Assembly (NCBI RefSeq): GCF_019966595.1
Contig: NZ_JAINFJ010000013.1
Coordinates: 34,448 to 98,447 of the forward strand
Length of the DNA stretch: 64,000 nucleotides
Direction of reading: 5' to 3'
Origin: Oricola indica
GTDB lineage: Bacteria > Pseudomonadota > Alphaproteobacteria > Rhizobiales > Rhizobiaceae
A program made the position numbers and the translations under genes. The notes under the pieces are model-generated. The model was given only the letters and a program-made list of their open reading frames with translations. It was not told where the DNA came from and searched no databases. Position 1 is the first letter of the stretch; every line of letters starts with the position of its first letter. Positions 17,636-26,684 of this stretch are shown here, in pieces.

Positions 17636-18067
17636 CTAGAGCGCTTCCAGCGCGCCGATCAGTTTCTTCGCGTTGGCCGCGAGGATGTCCTGATCTTCCA
17701 TCTTGTCGACATGCTTGCGAAGCCTGACGCCTTCGGCGCACGGAATGACATGGAAATGCAGGTGGAACACGGTCTGCCCGCTGGCCGCTTCGTTGAATTG
17801 CCGGATCACCGCGCCATCGGCGTTGAAGGCCGGGATCACCGCTTTTGCGACCTTCTGGACAACGGCGATGACCTTGGCCAGTTCGTCGGGGTCGGCGTCG
17901 ATCAGGTTGCGCGACGGCGCCTTCGGGATCACCAGCGCATGGCCGTCCGATTCAGGCATGACATCCATGATCGCGATGCAGTGATCGTCCTCGTAGACCT
18001 TGTGGCTCGGGATTTCCCCGCGCAGGATCTTGGCGAAAATGTTGTCCGGATCGTACTCGGCAGTCAT
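17636..18067 (-). CDS. HIT family protein (histidine triad hydrolase)
   Basis: Nucleotide-binding hydrolase of the HINT/HIT superfamily, acting on nucleoside phosphoramidates or dinucleoside polyphosphates; the exact substrate is unknown. The catalytic triad motif is clear: VFHLHFHVIP near residue 96. The N-terminal NIFAKILRGEIPSHKVYEDD is a typical HIT opening. The 143-residue length is normal. The ATG at 18065-18067 is the only sensible start. Confidence 0.95.
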   Translation of the reverse strand: MTAEYDPDNIFAKILRGEIPSHKVYEDDHCIAIMDVMPESDGHALVIPKAPSRNLIDADPDELAKVIAVVQKVAKAVIPAFNADGAVIRQFNEAASGQTVFHLHFHVIPCAEGVRLRKHVDKMEDQDILAANAKKLIGALEAL

Positions 18068-18134
18068 GGCGTTTCCCCTTCGATGCGGTTTTCCTAGACC
18101 GGAGAGTGTCCGCCTTCAATGCAGTCGGGCGGTC

Positions 18135-19346
18135 TCAGTTCTCTTTTTTGAAAGGGCTGTGTTCCGACAGCACGCGCGAGAACTGCGCGACATCCTCGCG
18201 TTCGTGTTCCAGGTAGTCGGCGACCGCGTTGCGAAAGCCCTCATGCGGCAGGTAATGCGCCGAATGCGTTATCACCGGCATATAGCCGCGCGCGAGCTTG
18301 TGTTCGCCCTGCGCGCCCGCCTCGACGAATTCCAGCTTGTTCGCGATGGCGTATTCGATGGCCTGATAGTAGCAGATCTCGAAATGCAGGCAGGCGTGGT
18401 GCTCGATGCACCCCCAGTGGCGGCCGAACAGCGTATTGCCGCCGATAAAATTGATCGCCCCGGCCACGTAGCGCCCGTTTCGCTTCGCCATGACGAGCAG
18501 GATGTCGTCGGGCATGCGTTCGGCGATCAGCGAATAGAAAGTTCGGTTGAGATAGGGCCGTCCCCACTTGCGGCTTCCGGTGTCCGAATAAAACGCGAAG
18601 AACGCATCCATGGCGCTCTCGGTGATATCGCTTCCCGTCAGCCATTCCACCGTGATGCCATTCTCCAACGCGGTCGCGCGTTCCTTGCGGATATTCTTGC
18701 GCTTGCGCGACGAGAGCGTTTCCAGGAAGGCGTCGAAATCGGCATAGCCGGCATTGTGAAAATGAAACTGCTGGTCCGTGCGATGAAGATAACCCGCGGT
18801 TTCGAGCGCCTGTATGTCCGTTTCCGTGGCGAAGGTGACGTGCGCGGAGGAGACGCCGAGCCTGTTGGTCAGCGCCATCAATCCCTGCGCGAGCGCCTGC
18901 CGCGCTGAGGGTGCATCGATCGCGTCCGAAACGAGCAAACGCGGTCCGGTCGCGGGCGTGAAGGGAACGGAACTCTGGAGCTTCGGATAATATTCGCCGC
19001 CGGCGCGACGATAGGCGTCGGCCCAGGCGTGGTCGAACACATATTCGCCCTGGCTGTGAGACTTCAGATAACAGGGCAGGGCGGCGATAAGAGTCCCGTC
19101 CGCATCTTCCAGCGCCAGATGCTGGCCGAGCCAGCCGGTCTGCGCCGTCGCGCTACCCGAGTCCTCCAATGCGCCGAGAAAGGCGTGCGAAATGAAGGGA
19201 TTATACGGTGCCGACCCTTCGCCGGGAGCCGTGCCGGACAGACGCGACCAGGCGGCTTCGCTGATCTCGGCAAAACGGTCGCGAACACGAATGACAAAGG
19301 AATCGTTTTCGTGATCGGTTCCGGGGGCGTCGCTGGATTGGGTCAT
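18135..19346 (-). CDS. COG3146 (FemAB-like) predicted N-acyltransferase
   Basis: Cytoplasmic protein of the COG3146 / FemAB-like family with a double GNAT-type fold; the reaction is unknown. Recognisable stretches are NPFISHAFLGALEDSGSA, YVFDHAWADAYRRAGGEYYPKL, FSYHFHN-like QQFHFHNAGY, and near the C-terminus HFEICYYQAIEYAI and GAQGEHKLARGY. The second of two close starts (19346 rather than 19352) is used because the first adds only two residues; neither has a strong ribosome binding site. Length is about 403. Confidence 0.88.
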   Translation of the reverse strand: MTQSSDAPGTDHENDSFVIRVRDRFAEISEAAWSRLSGTAPGEGSAPYNPFISHAFLGALEDSGSATAQTGWLGQHLALEDADGTLIAALPCYLKSHSQGEYVFDHAWADAYRRAGGEYYPKLQSSVPFTPATGPRLLVSDAIDAPSARQALAQGLMALTNRLGVSSAHVTFATETDIQALETAGYLHRTDQQFHFHNAGYADFDAFLETLSSRKRKNIRKERATALENGITVEWLTGSDITESAMDAFFAFYSDTGSRKWGRPYLNRTFYSLIAERMPDDILLVMAKRNGRYVAGAINFIGGNTLFGRHWGCIEHHACLHFEICYYQAIEYAIANKLEFVEAGAQGEHKLARGYMPVITHSAHYLPHEGFRNAVADYLEHEREDVAQFSRVLSEHSPFKKEN

Positions 19347-19388
19347 ACCCAAGATTTATCGCATACCGCACTGCAAACAAGAGAGGCG

Positions 19389-20105
19389 CTAGATATCCGG
19401 GTCAAAACCTTCAAACGTCATCTGGTCAGCATAGTCGCGCGTGGCCGCGACGTCCTCCGGCGTCCTGACCGTCCATGTGATCACGGGAAGGCCAAGCTCT
19501 TCACGCACGCGCGCCACGAACGGATTCGGTAGCGCTTTCACGTGATAGGACACGAAGGAGATGCCCTGGGCAAGAGCCTTCTCGTGCTCCACAAAGGCAG
19601 GCGTACCGATCCCTTCCGCAGTCAAGCCGAGCGGCACCGCTGAGTCGGTATCCCGGAAGGCCGAGAGGAGATCGTGTGCAAACGACATAACCGCGGCCGG
19701 GCCGGTATAACCTGCCATATCCGCGGCGACCGCGCCGGCGAGAGCAATGTTGCGCGGCCCGTTATCCTTCATCTCGACCACGACCGGAACACGGCCATCG
19801 ATCAGCGCCAATGTCTCGGCCAGCGTCGGGATGAAGTCGCTTGTATCGCCCAGTTTGATCCTGCCGAGCTCTGCCGCCGTCCTTCCGGCAAGCGGTCCGG
19901 TCTGGTCGGTCAATCGATCCAGCGTCTCGTCGTGGAAAACGATTGCCACGTTGTCGGCGGATAATTGCACGTCGAGTTCGATGGCGAAGTCGCGCAGGCA
20001 GGCCGCCTCGAAAGCCGATGGCGAGTTTTCCATCCGTCCGGCGCGTTCGTCATGCAGTCCGCGATGCGCGATGGGGCGGCGTGTCAGGAACTCCGTCGAA
20101 CTCAC
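19389..20105 (-). CDS. Glycerophosphodiester phosphodiesterase family protein
   Basis: Hydrolyses glycerophosphodiesters to glycerol-3-phosphate and an alcohol. The 238-residue TIM-barrel shows the GDPD signatures: IAHRGLHD at the N-terminus (His14-Arg15-Gly16), ENSPSAFEAA, ELDVQLS with the metal-binding acids, and VFHDETLDRLT with the second His. No signal peptide is present, so it is probably cytoplasmic (UgpQ-like rather than the periplasmic GlpQ). Its start overlaps the ridA-like stop by ATGA (20102-20105). Confidence 0.94.
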   Translation of the reverse strand: MSSTEFLTRRPIAHRGLHDERAGRMENSPSAFEAACLRDFAIELDVQLSADNVAIVFHDETLDRLTDQTGPLAGRTAAELGRIKLGDTSDFIPTLAETLALIDGRVPVVVEMKDNGPRNIALAGAVAADMAGYTGPAAVMSFAHDLLSAFRDTDSAVPLGLTAEGIGTPAFVEHEKALAQGISFVSYHVKALPNPFVARVREELGLPVITWTVRTPEDVAATRDYADQMTFEGFDPDI

Positions 20106-20578
20106 GCAGAAGCATCCGAATACCGGATGATCGCCTCGATCTCCACCGGGGCATTGAGCGGCAGGGAGGCCATGCCGACGGCGGAGCGCGCGTGGCGTCC
20201 GGCATCGCCAAGTATCTCGACGAGCAAGTCCGATGCACCGTTGGCGACCAGATGCTGCTGGGTGAAATCCGGGGTGGAGGCGACGAATACGGAAATCTTC
20301 ACGATATGCTCGATCCGCTCTAGGTCTCCGAGAAGTGACTTCGCCTGGGCGAGAATGTTGATCGCACAGGCCTTCGCGGCTTCCTGGCCCGCCTCGACGT
20401 CGAGGTCACGGCCGAGCAGGCCCGTCGCGATCAATGCGCCGTCGCGAAGAGGAAGCTGACCGGAGGTATAGAGCATGTTTCCGGCGGTTACGGCAGGCAG
20501 GTAGTTTGCAGCGGGTGCGGCGGCTTCCGGCAGTGAAATTCCCAATGCGGTCAGTCGGTCGGCGATGGTCTCCGGCAT
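20102..20578 (-). CDS. RidA family protein (YjgF/YER057c/UK114)
   Basis: Probable enamine/imine deaminase of the Rid superfamily, removing reactive intermediates of PLP enzymes. The 158 residues start with an LGISLPEAAAPAANYLPA opening used by the longer COG0251 subgroup. They end with HARSAVGMASLPLNAPVEIEA, which holds the conserved Arg and Glu. The subgroup is not archetypal RidA, so the substrate is uncertain. It is the first gene of a two-gene unit with the glycerophosphodiesterase and is divergent from eipB. Confidence 0.92.
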   Translation of the reverse strand: MPETIADRLTALGISLPEAAAPAANYLPAVTAGNMLYTSGQLPLRDGALIATGLLGRDLDVEAGQEAAKACAINILAQAKSLLGDLERIEHIVKISVFVASTPDFTQQHLVANGASDLLVEILGDAGRHARSAVGMASLPLNAPVEIEAIIRYSDASA

Positions 20579-20682
20579 TCTGGTCTCCCTTTTCGACTCG
20601 GTGCGGCGTTTACGATGTCTTGCAATTTTTGCCTCGCTTCCGCCACGAGAAAACCTATAGTCGTCGAAAATGACAGGACTTC

Positions 20683-21513
20683 ATGATGCCGTTTGGTAAT
20701 GCCAGATCCGTTGTGCTCGCAACACTTCTTCTCCCCTTGGTTTCAGCCGCTTCGACGCCCGCATCGGCGCAGTCTCTGGCGCCGCATCGCGCTGTCTATG
20801 ACGTTGCCCTGATGGACGCGTCGGACCGGTCCGGCATCAGCGGGATGAATGGCAGGATCGTCTACGAGTTCCAAGGATCGGCATGCGATGGCTACACGTC
20901 GAATTTCCGGTTCGTTACGCGAATCCGGTCGGCAAGCGGCAATCGCCTGACGGACCAGCAGACCTCCACCTACGAAGACGGCAAGGGCGAGATGTTTCGC
21001 TTCCTGACCAAGTCGTTCGTCAACGAGAAACTCGATCGGGAATTGTCCGGCACCGCCGTACATGAGGATGGCAGTATCATCGTGACGCTGAGAAAGCCGC
21101 AAAACGAGGAAATCGTCCTCGGGCCTGCGATGTTTCCGAGCCAGCACATCCTCGATCTGATCGACCGGGCGCAAAAGGGCGAGACGATCTACGAAGCGGA
21201 TATTTTCGATGGCTCCGAAGACGCCGACCGCGTGATGACCACAACGGTCATTATCGGCCAGGAGAAGACGGAACAGGAAGGTGACGCCGAAGCTGCCGAA
21301 GCGCTCAAGGACGATCCCTACCGAAATGTGTCGATTTCCTATTTCGACGCCTCGTCGGAAGACCATTCGGGTGAGTCGCTTCCCGAATACCAGATCGCCT
21401 TCAAGCTCTATGAAAATGGCGTAACGCGCGATCTCGTCATGGATTACGGTGACTTCGCGCTCTCCGGAAAGCTCAACAGGCTTGAAATGCTCCCCCGCCA
21501 GGAGTGCGATTGA
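20683..21513 (+). CDS. eipB: EipB family cell envelope integrity protein (DUF1849)
   Basis: Periplasmic beta-spiral protein needed for envelope integrity in Brucella; it is conserved in Hyphomicrobiales. A signal peptide (about residues 8-29, ending near ASAQS) is followed by LAPHRAVYDVALMDASDRSG, the usual mature start. Later come NGRIVYEF, the acidic SYFDASSEDHSGESLPEYQI loop and LYENGVTRDLVMDYGDFAL. The two cysteines (CDGY near residue 67 and the C-terminal QECD) match the disulfide pair known for the family. AGGA lies five bases before the ATG. Confidence 0.93.
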   Translation: MMPFGNARSVVLATLLLPLVSAASTPASAQSLAPHRAVYDVALMDASDRSGISGMNGRIVYEFQGSACDGYTSNFRFVTRIRSASGNRLTDQQTSTYEDGKGEMFRFLTKSFVNEKLDRELSGTAVHEDGSIIVTLRKPQNEEIVLGPAMFPSQHILDLIDRAQKGETIYEADIFDGSEDADRVMTTTVIIGQEKTEQEGDAEAAEALKDDPYRNVSISYFDASSEDHSGESLPEYQIAFKLYENGVTRDLVMDYGDFALSGKLNRLEMLPRQECD

Positions 21514-21559
21514 GCCCCGGCTTATCGGGCGATCGATGCGGCCTCCTGAGGCGCCGCGC

Positions 21560-21588
21560 TTGCAATTGCCGCGCCAATAGGCTATCGC
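21560..21588 (+). promoter_or_regulatory. Candidate rpsB promoter
   Basis: TTGCAA at 21560-21565 and TATCGC at 21583-21588 with a 17-bp spacer, about 115 bp before rpsB. This leaves a leader of roughly 105 nt with small hairpins. Confidence 0.45.
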
Positions 21589-21620
21589 GCGGCGCATTCC
21601 ACACACGAAGTTCGGTTTGT

Positions 21621-21666
21621 GCCGGGAGAAATCCGGCCTGACCACCGGTGGCGGGAAACCGCTTTT
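21621..21666 (+). promoter_or_regulatory. Hairpin-rich rpsB leader
   Basis: GCCGG-N7-CCGGC (21621-21637), the palindrome CCACCGGTGG, and GCGG-GAAA-CCGC followed by TTTT (21651-21666) lie in series in the leader. Ribosomal S2 operons are often autoregulated through their leader; here this is a structural guess only. Confidence 0.35.
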
Positions 21667-21701
21667 ACGCTTCGTGGAGGTTAAACCGGAAAGGAAAAAC
21701 G

Positions 21702-22526
21702 ATGGCGTTGCCTGATTACAGCATGCGCCAGCTGCTTGAAGCTGGTGTTCACTTCGGTCACCAGACTCACCGCTGGAACCCGAAAATGGCCCGATACATC
21801 TTCGGTGCCCGTAACAATATTCACATTCTCGATCTGTCGCAGTCGGTGCCGCTCCTGCACCAGGCTCTGAAGGTTGTCTCCGACACCGTTGCCGGTGGCG
21901 GCCGCGTGCTGTTCGTCGGCACCAAACGCCAGGCTTCGGAAATCGTTGCCGACGCGGCGAGCCGCAGCGCGCAGTATTACGTCAATGCCCGCTGGCTCGG
22001 CGGCATGATGACCAACTGGAAGACGATCTCGAACTCGATTCAGCGCCTGCGCAAGGTCGAGGAAATCCTGTCGTCCGACGCACAGGGCTTCACCAAGAAG
22101 GAGCGCCTGAACCTCGAGCGTGAACGCGACAAACTGGATCGCGCGCTTGGCGGCATCAAGGACATGGGCGGCACGCCGGACCTGATGTTCGTGATCGACA
22201 CCAACAAGGAAGCGATCGCGATTCAGGAAGCCAAGCGTCTCGGTATCCCGGTCGTCGCGATCGTCGATTCGAACTGCGATCCCGACCCGATCGACTACCC
22301 GATCCCGGGCAATGACGACGCGGCCCGCGCGATTGCGCTTTACTGCGACCTGATCGCCCGCGCGGCAATCGACGGCATTGCGCGCCAGCAGGGCGCGTCC
22401 GGCGTCGACGTTGGTGCTTCTGCCGAAGCTCCGGTCGAGCAAGCCATCGTCGAGGCACCGGCGGAAGCCACCGAAGCTGCGGAACCGCAGGCCGCACCGG
22501 CCGAGCAGACCGAAGCTCAGGCCTGA
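21702..22526 (+). CDS. rpsB: 30S ribosomal protein S2
   Basis: Component of the 30S subunit head/platform, required for S1 binding. The N-terminus [20 protein letters not shown] and the following HRWNPKM are diagnostic, as are [12 protein letters not shown] and [12 protein letters not shown]. The last ~35 residues form an Ala/Glu/Pro-rich tail, common in alphaproteobacterial S2 proteins. The ATG at 21702 has AAGGA about seven bases upstream; an in-frame start 18 codons earlier is not used. It heads the rpsB-tsf-pyrH-frr cluster. Confidence 0.98.
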   Translation: MALPDYSMRQLLEAGVHFGHQTHRWNPKMARYIFGARNNIHILDLSQSVPLLHQALKVVSDTVAGGGRVLFVGTKRQASEIVADAASRSAQYYVNARWLGGMMTNWKTISNSIQRLRKVEEILSSDAQGFTKKERLNLERERDKLDRALGGIKDMGGTPDLMFVIDTNKEAIAIQEAKRLGIPVVAIVDSNCDPDPIDYPIPGNDDAARAIALYCDLIARAAIDGIARQQGASGVDVGASAEAPVEQAIVEAPAEATEAAEPQAAPAEQTEAQA

Positions 22527-22535
22527 TGGCTGGCG

Positions 22536-22559
22536 CCGCGCCCGGTTTCACGGGCGCGG
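22536..22559 (+). terminator. Hairpin between rpsB and tsf
   Basis: Perfect 9-bp stem CCGCGCCCG/CGGGCGCGG with a 6-nt loop, ten bases after rpsB. There is no T-tract, so it is more likely a partial terminator or mRNA-stabilising hairpin. Confidence 0.5.
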
Positions 22560-22659
22560 TCATCAAACCGTTACATGAATCGGCGCATGGCTGGATATAT
22601 CCGGCATGCGCCTCATTTCGGGCGTCGCCCGATATCGTTCGACACAAAGAGGCGAACCG

Positions 22660-23574
22660 ATGAGCATCTCAGCATCTCTCGTAAAACAACTCCGCGACAT
22701 GACCGGCGCGGGCATGATGGACTGCAAGACAGCCCTGACCGAAGCCAATGGCGACATCGATGCCGCCGTTGACTGGCTGCGCAAGAAGGGCATCGCCAAG
22801 GCGGACAAGAAGTCCGGCCGCACCGCGGCTGAAGGCCTGGTCGGCGTCGCTTCCGACGACAACGGCGCGGTCGTTGTCGAGGTCAACTCGGAAACAGACT
22901 TCGTTGCCCGCAACGAGGCCTTCCAGGATCTCGTCCGCAATGTCGCATCGTCCGCTCTCGGCACCGACGGTTCGGTCGATGCGGTCGCAGCCGCCGATTA
23001 TCCGGGCGGTTCCAAGTCGAATGCCGACACCATCAAGGACGCGATCGCGACGATCGGCGAAAACATGAACCTGCGTCGTTCGGCCCGTCTCGACGGCACC
23101 GTGGCGACCTATGTGCACAACGCCGTTTCCGATGGGCTCGGCAAGCTCGGTGTGCTCGTCGCGGTGGAAACCGATGGCGACAAGGACGCCGCGCGCGCCA
23201 TCGCCCGCCAGATCGCCATGCATGTGGCCGCAACAAACCCGATGGCGCTCGACGTCGCCGATCTCGATCAGGCTGCGGTCGATCGCGAGCGTGCGATTTT
23301 CGCCGATCAGGCGCGCGCCTCCGGCAAGCCGGACAACATCATCGAGAAGATGGTCGAGGGACGTCTGCGCAAGTTCTACGAGGAAGTCTGCCTCATGAAG
23401 CAGGCCTTCGTGATCAATCCCGACCTGACGGTCGAAAAGGCGCTCGCCGAGGCCGAAAAGGATATCGGTGCGCCTGCCAAGGTGACCGGCTACGTCCGCT
23501 TCGCGCTGGGTGAAGGCGTCGAGAAGGAAGAATCGGATTTTGCCGCCGAAGTGGCGGCTGCTGCCAAGGGCTGA
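22660..23574 (+). CDS. tsf: Elongation factor Ts
   Basis: Guanine nucleotide exchange factor for EF-Tu. The protein has the UBA-like N-domain ([20 protein letters not shown], residues 6-25), the core [10 protein letters not shown] contact motif, and the C-terminal [20 protein letters not shown]. Length (304) is usual. The ATG at 22660 is chosen over one 18 codons upstream because it begins at the conserved N-terminus and has an AGAGG ribosome binding site. Confidence 0.98.
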   Translation: MSISASLVKQLRDMTGAGMMDCKTALTEANGDIDAAVDWLRKKGIAKADKKSGRTAAEGLVGVASDDNGAVVVEVNSETDFVARNEAFQDLVRNVASSALGTDGSVDAVAAADYPGGSKSNADTIKDAIATIGENMNLRRSARLDGTVATYVHNAVSDGLGKLGVLVAVETDGDKDAARAIARQIAMHVAATNPMALDVADLDQAAVDRERAIFADQARASGKPDNIIEKMVEGRLRKFYEEVCLMKQAFVINPDLTVEKALAEAEKDIGAPAKVTGYVRFALGEGVEKEESDFAAEVAAAAKG

Positions 23575-23616
23575 TCCGACATGCTTGCGCAATCCTCTGG
23601 ATAGCGCAAAAGCGAA

Positions 23617-23646
23617 AAGGGCACTGCGTGACAACGCGGTGCCCTT
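23617..23646 (+). terminator. Hairpin between tsf and pyrH
   Basis: A 13-bp stem including one T-G wobble (23617-23629 with 23634-23646) and a GACA loop. The sequence after it is not T-rich, so termination would be partial at best. Confidence 0.5.
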
Positions 23647-23693
23647 CATGTATCGGGAGGTCACCATTCAAGCGGTTCCTTCAAAGTAGTTTC

Positions 23694-24425
23694 ATGTCTG
23701 CTTCTCCCATTTTCAAACGCGTACTTCTCAAGGTCTCGGGCGAGGCCCTGATGGGCAATCAGGGTTTCGGAATCGACGTCGAGGTCGCCGACAGAATTGC
23801 CGGCGACATCAAGGATGCGGTCGATATGGGCGTGCAGGTCGCGGTGGTCATCGGCGGCGGCAACATCTTCCGCGGCGTGGCCGTTGCCTCCAGGGGCGGC
23901 GACCGGGTGACCGGCGACCACATGGGCATGCTGGCGACCGTCATCAATTCGCTGGCGCTGCGCACGTCGCTCGTCAAGAAGAACGTCGACGCCGTCGTGC
24001 TGTCCGCCATCGCAATGCCGCAATTATGCGAGGGATTCTCGCAGCGGAAAGCGATGAACTACATCGAGCAGGGGCGTGTGGTGATCTTTGCCGGCGGCAC
24101 TGGAAATCCCTATTTCACGACGGACTCGGCCGCGGCGTTGCGCGCCGCCGAGATCGGCGCCGATGCCCTGTTCAAGGGCACTCAGGTCGACGGAATTTAC
24201 TCCGCGGATCCCAAGAAGGTTCCCGATGCCGAACGATTCGCAACGATCACGCATGACGAGGTGCTTGCCCGCGGACTGTCCGTCATGGACGTCGCCGCGA
24301 TCGCCTTGACGCGCGAAAATCACATTCCCATTGTCGTGTTCTCGATTCATGAAGGCGGCGGTTTCTCGCAGATATTGCGGGGAGGGGGCCGCTCGACGCT
24401 GGTCAACGAGAAACAGGCGTCTTAG
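23694..24425 (+). CDS. pyrH: UMP kinase
   Basis: Phosphorylates UMP to UDP in pyrimidine nucleotide synthesis; hexameric amino acid kinase family enzyme. KRVLLKVSGEALMG (N-terminus) and VVIGGGNIFRG bind phosphate, FAGGTGNPYFTTDSAAALRA is the family signature, and the C-terminus has the GGGFSQILRG loop. The frame is open from 23628, but the ATG at 23694 fits the family start and length (243). frr follows 21 bp downstream. Confidence 0.98.
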   Translation: MSASPIFKRVLLKVSGEALMGNQGFGIDVEVADRIAGDIKDAVDMGVQVAVVIGGGNIFRGVAVASRGGDRVTGDHMGMLATVINSLALRTSLVKKNVDAVVLSAIAMPQLCEGFSQRKAMNYIEQGRVVIFAGGTGNPYFTTDSAAALRAAEIGADALFKGTQVDGIYSADPKKVPDAERFATITHDEVLARGLSVMDVAAIALTRENHIPIVVFSIHEGGGFSQILRGGGRSTLVNEKQAS

Positions 24426-24446
24426 GGCAGGAAAAGGACAAGAAAA

Positions 24447-25007
24447 ATGAGCCAGAACTTCGATATCGCCGATCTGAAACGCCGCATGGAAGGCGCCATC
24501 ACGGCATTCAAGGGCGATTTGGGAGGGTTGCGGACCGGACGAGCTTCCGCGTCGCTCCTCGATCCGATCATGATCGAGGCATACGGATCCCAGATGCCGA
24601 TCAACCAGGTGGCGAACGTGACCGTGCCGGAACCCCGCATGCTGTCCGTTTCCGTGTGGGACAAATCGATGGTCAGCGCCGTTGAAAAGGCGATCCGCGA
24701 GTCGACGCTCGGTCTCAATCCGATGACGGACGGCACCACGGTGCGCGTACCTCTTCCCGAATTGAACGAGGAACGCCGGCGCGAACTGGTGAAGATCGCC
24801 CATCAATATGCCGAGAACGCACGCATCGCCGCCCGGCATGTGCGCCGCGATGGCATGGAAACGCTGAAGCGGCTGGAAAAAGACGGCGAGATCAGCCAGG
24901 ACGAGAACCGTCAGAAGTCCGACGAGGTCCAGAAACAGACCGACCAGACGATTGCGGAAATCGACACGCTTCTGGCGGATAAAGAAAAAGAAATCATGCA
25001 TGTATGA
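24447..25007 (+). CDS. frr: Ribosome recycling factor
   Basis: Splits post-termination ribosomes together with EF-G. The 186-residue protein has [36 protein letters not shown] N-terminal regions (GLRTGRAS near residue 29) and the hallmark [27 protein letters not shown] followed by a long C-terminal helix. An AGGA-type ribosome binding site precedes the ATG. It lies between pyrH and uppS in the classic order. Confidence 0.98.
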   Translation: MSQNFDIADLKRRMEGAITAFKGDLGGLRTGRASASLLDPIMIEAYGSQMPINQVANVTVPEPRMLSVSVWDKSMVSAVEKAIRESTLGLNPMTDGTTVRVPLPELNEERRRELVKIAHQYAENARIAARHVRRDGMETLKRLEKDGEISQDENRQKSDEVQKQTDQTIAEIDTLLADKEKEIMHV

Positions 25008-25033
25008 GCCGTTCTTGCGGCAATTGAAGTGGA

Positions 25034-25798
25034 GTGAAACCCATCGCCTTGACCGGTGACAACGAAGACCGGAACTGCCCCGTACCCAGCCATGTCGGTA
25101 TCATCATGGATGGTAATGGACGGTGGGCGGCCGCGCGTGGCATGCCACGCGGCTTCGGGCACAAGGCCGGCGTGGATGCGGTTCGCAAAACGGTACGCGC
25201 CGCCGCAGAACTCGGCATTCAACATGTCACGCTCTACGCTTTTTCCTCCGAGAATTGGGCGCGGCCGGCGCAGGAAGTTCGCGATCTGCTCGGACTGATG
25301 AAGCTTTTCATCACCCGCGACCTCGCCGAATTGTGCGCCAACGGCGTGCGTATCCGCGTCATCGGAGATCGCCAGGGCCTTTCCGCCGATATCCTTGGCC
25401 TGGTCGAGACCGCGGAAATCCGCTCCCGGGACAATTCGAAACTCAATCTGAACATCGCTTTCAATTATGGCGGACGCGACGAGATCCGCCGTGCCTTCGT
25501 GAAACTGGCTGCGCAGGTCGTCGAGCAGGGGCTCGATCCCGCTTCGATCAGCGAAGCCGATATCGGAGCCGCGCTCGATACCGGCGCGCAGCCCGACCCG
25601 GATCTCCTCATCCGCACGAGCGGCGAAATGCGGCTGTCGAATTTCATGCTCTGGCAGGCCGCCTATTCGGAATTCGTCTTCCTGCCCTGCATGTGGCCCG
25701 ATTTCGACAAGTCGTGGCTGGAGCAGGCGATCGACGAGTATTCGTCTCGGACCCGCCGGTATGGCGGAGTACACGACGCGAAGGACGTCGCGCTATGA
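25034..25798 (+). CDS. uppS: Isoprenyl transferase (undecaprenyl diphosphate synthase)
   Basis: Makes the C55 lipid carrier for cell wall and polysaccharide synthesis from FPP and [23 protein letters not shown] near residue 20 holds the catalytic Asp and FPP-binding motif; [13 protein letters not shown] and the C-terminal [18 protein letters not shown] are diagnostic. The start is the GTG at 25034, which has only an overlapping GGAG; it gives a normal length of 254. The stop overlaps the cdsA start (ATGA at 25795-25798). Confidence 0.97.
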   Translation: MKPIALTGDNEDRNCPVPSHVGIIMDGNGRWAAARGMPRGFGHKAGVDAVRKTVRAAAELGIQHVTLYAFSSENWARPAQEVRDLLGLMKLFITRDLAELCANGVRIRVIGDRQGLSADILGLVETAEIRSRDNSKLNLNIAFNYGGRDEIRRAFVKLAAQVVEQGLDPASISEADIGAALDTGAQPDPDLLIRTSGEMRLSNFMLWQAAYSEFVFLPCMWPDFDKSWLEQAIDEYSSRTRRYGGVHDAKDVAL

Positions 25799-26613
25799 GC
25801 GAACTGAAGGCGCGGATCGTCTCCGCCCTTGTCCTCGCCGCTGTCGTTTTGACGGCGACCTTGGCAGGCGGCTGGCTTTTCGCGGCCGTCGTAACAATGA
25901 TCGCCGTGATCGTTTGGGCCGAATGGCTCGATATGGCATGCCCGGGCTGCGACGACCGCATTCGATTGCTTGGCGTCGTGCTGCTGGGATTGCTGTTCGT
26001 CGGGGCACTGATTCTGCCAAATGGCGGGATGGCTCTCGCATGGGCGGTCGCGACGGCGGCATTCGTGCTCGTCGCGATGGGCTTCTCAGGAGAAAGATGG
26101 TCCGTTGCCGGCTTTCTCTATTCCGGCCTCACGCTCGTCGCTCTGATCATGCTGCGCGAATCGGGCGATGCCGTTTCGGGCCTCATTGCGATCCTTTTCC
26201 TTTATGCGGTTGTCTGGGCAACCGATATCGGCGCGTATTTTGCCGGGCGCGCGATTGGCGGCCCGAAAATCTTGCCCGTTGTCTCTCCCAAGAAGACGTG
26301 GTCGGGCGGAATTGGCGGCGTTGTTTCGGCGATTTTCGCCGGCATCGTGGTGCTTGCGGTTGCCAGGGTCGGGTCTCCGGGGCTGGCCGCAATCCTCGCG
26401 GTCGTCCTGTCGGTGGTGTCGCAGATCGGCGATTTCTTCGAATCGTGGATCAAGCGGCGCGCCGGCGTGAAGGACTCCAGCCGGATTATCCCCGGTCATG
26501 GCGGATTCATGGATCGTGTCGACGGCCTCGTCTTCGCGGCAATCGCCCTGTGGGCGACGTCTCTCGCCGGCGGGGGCTTCGAGCGTCCGTCATCGGCGTT
26601 TTTCGGTGGCTGA
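25795..26613 (+). CDS. cdsA: Phosphatidate cytidylyltransferase
   Basis: Makes CDP-diacylglycerol from phosphatidic acid and CTP in the inner membrane. The 272 residues have about seven hydrophobic segments. The C-terminal CDS signature is present: [18 protein letters not shown] followed by [14 protein letters not shown], with the metal-binding acids. [16 protein letters not shown] and [12 protein letters not shown] lie before it. Translation is coupled to uppS. The usual neighbour dxr is absent between cdsA and rseP. Confidence 0.97.
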   Translation: MSELKARIVSALVLAAVVLTATLAGGWLFAAVVTMIAVIVWAEWLDMACPGCDDRIRLLGVVLLGLLFVGALILPNGGMALAWAVATAAFVLVAMGFSGERWSVAGFLYSGLTLVALIMLRESGDAVSGLIAILFLYAVVWATDIGAYFAGRAIGGPKILPVVSPKKTWSGGIGGVVSAIFAGIVVLAVARVGSPGLAAILAVVLSVVSQIGDFFESWIKRRAGVKDSSRIIPGHGGFMDRVDGLVFAAIALWATSLAGGGFERPSSAFFGG

Positions 26614-26684
26614 ACGCGCATTCGCGCCATGCTCCCGCCGGATTTGAATGTGTAATCGATGCAGGGTTTGGACAGGGTTTGGTG

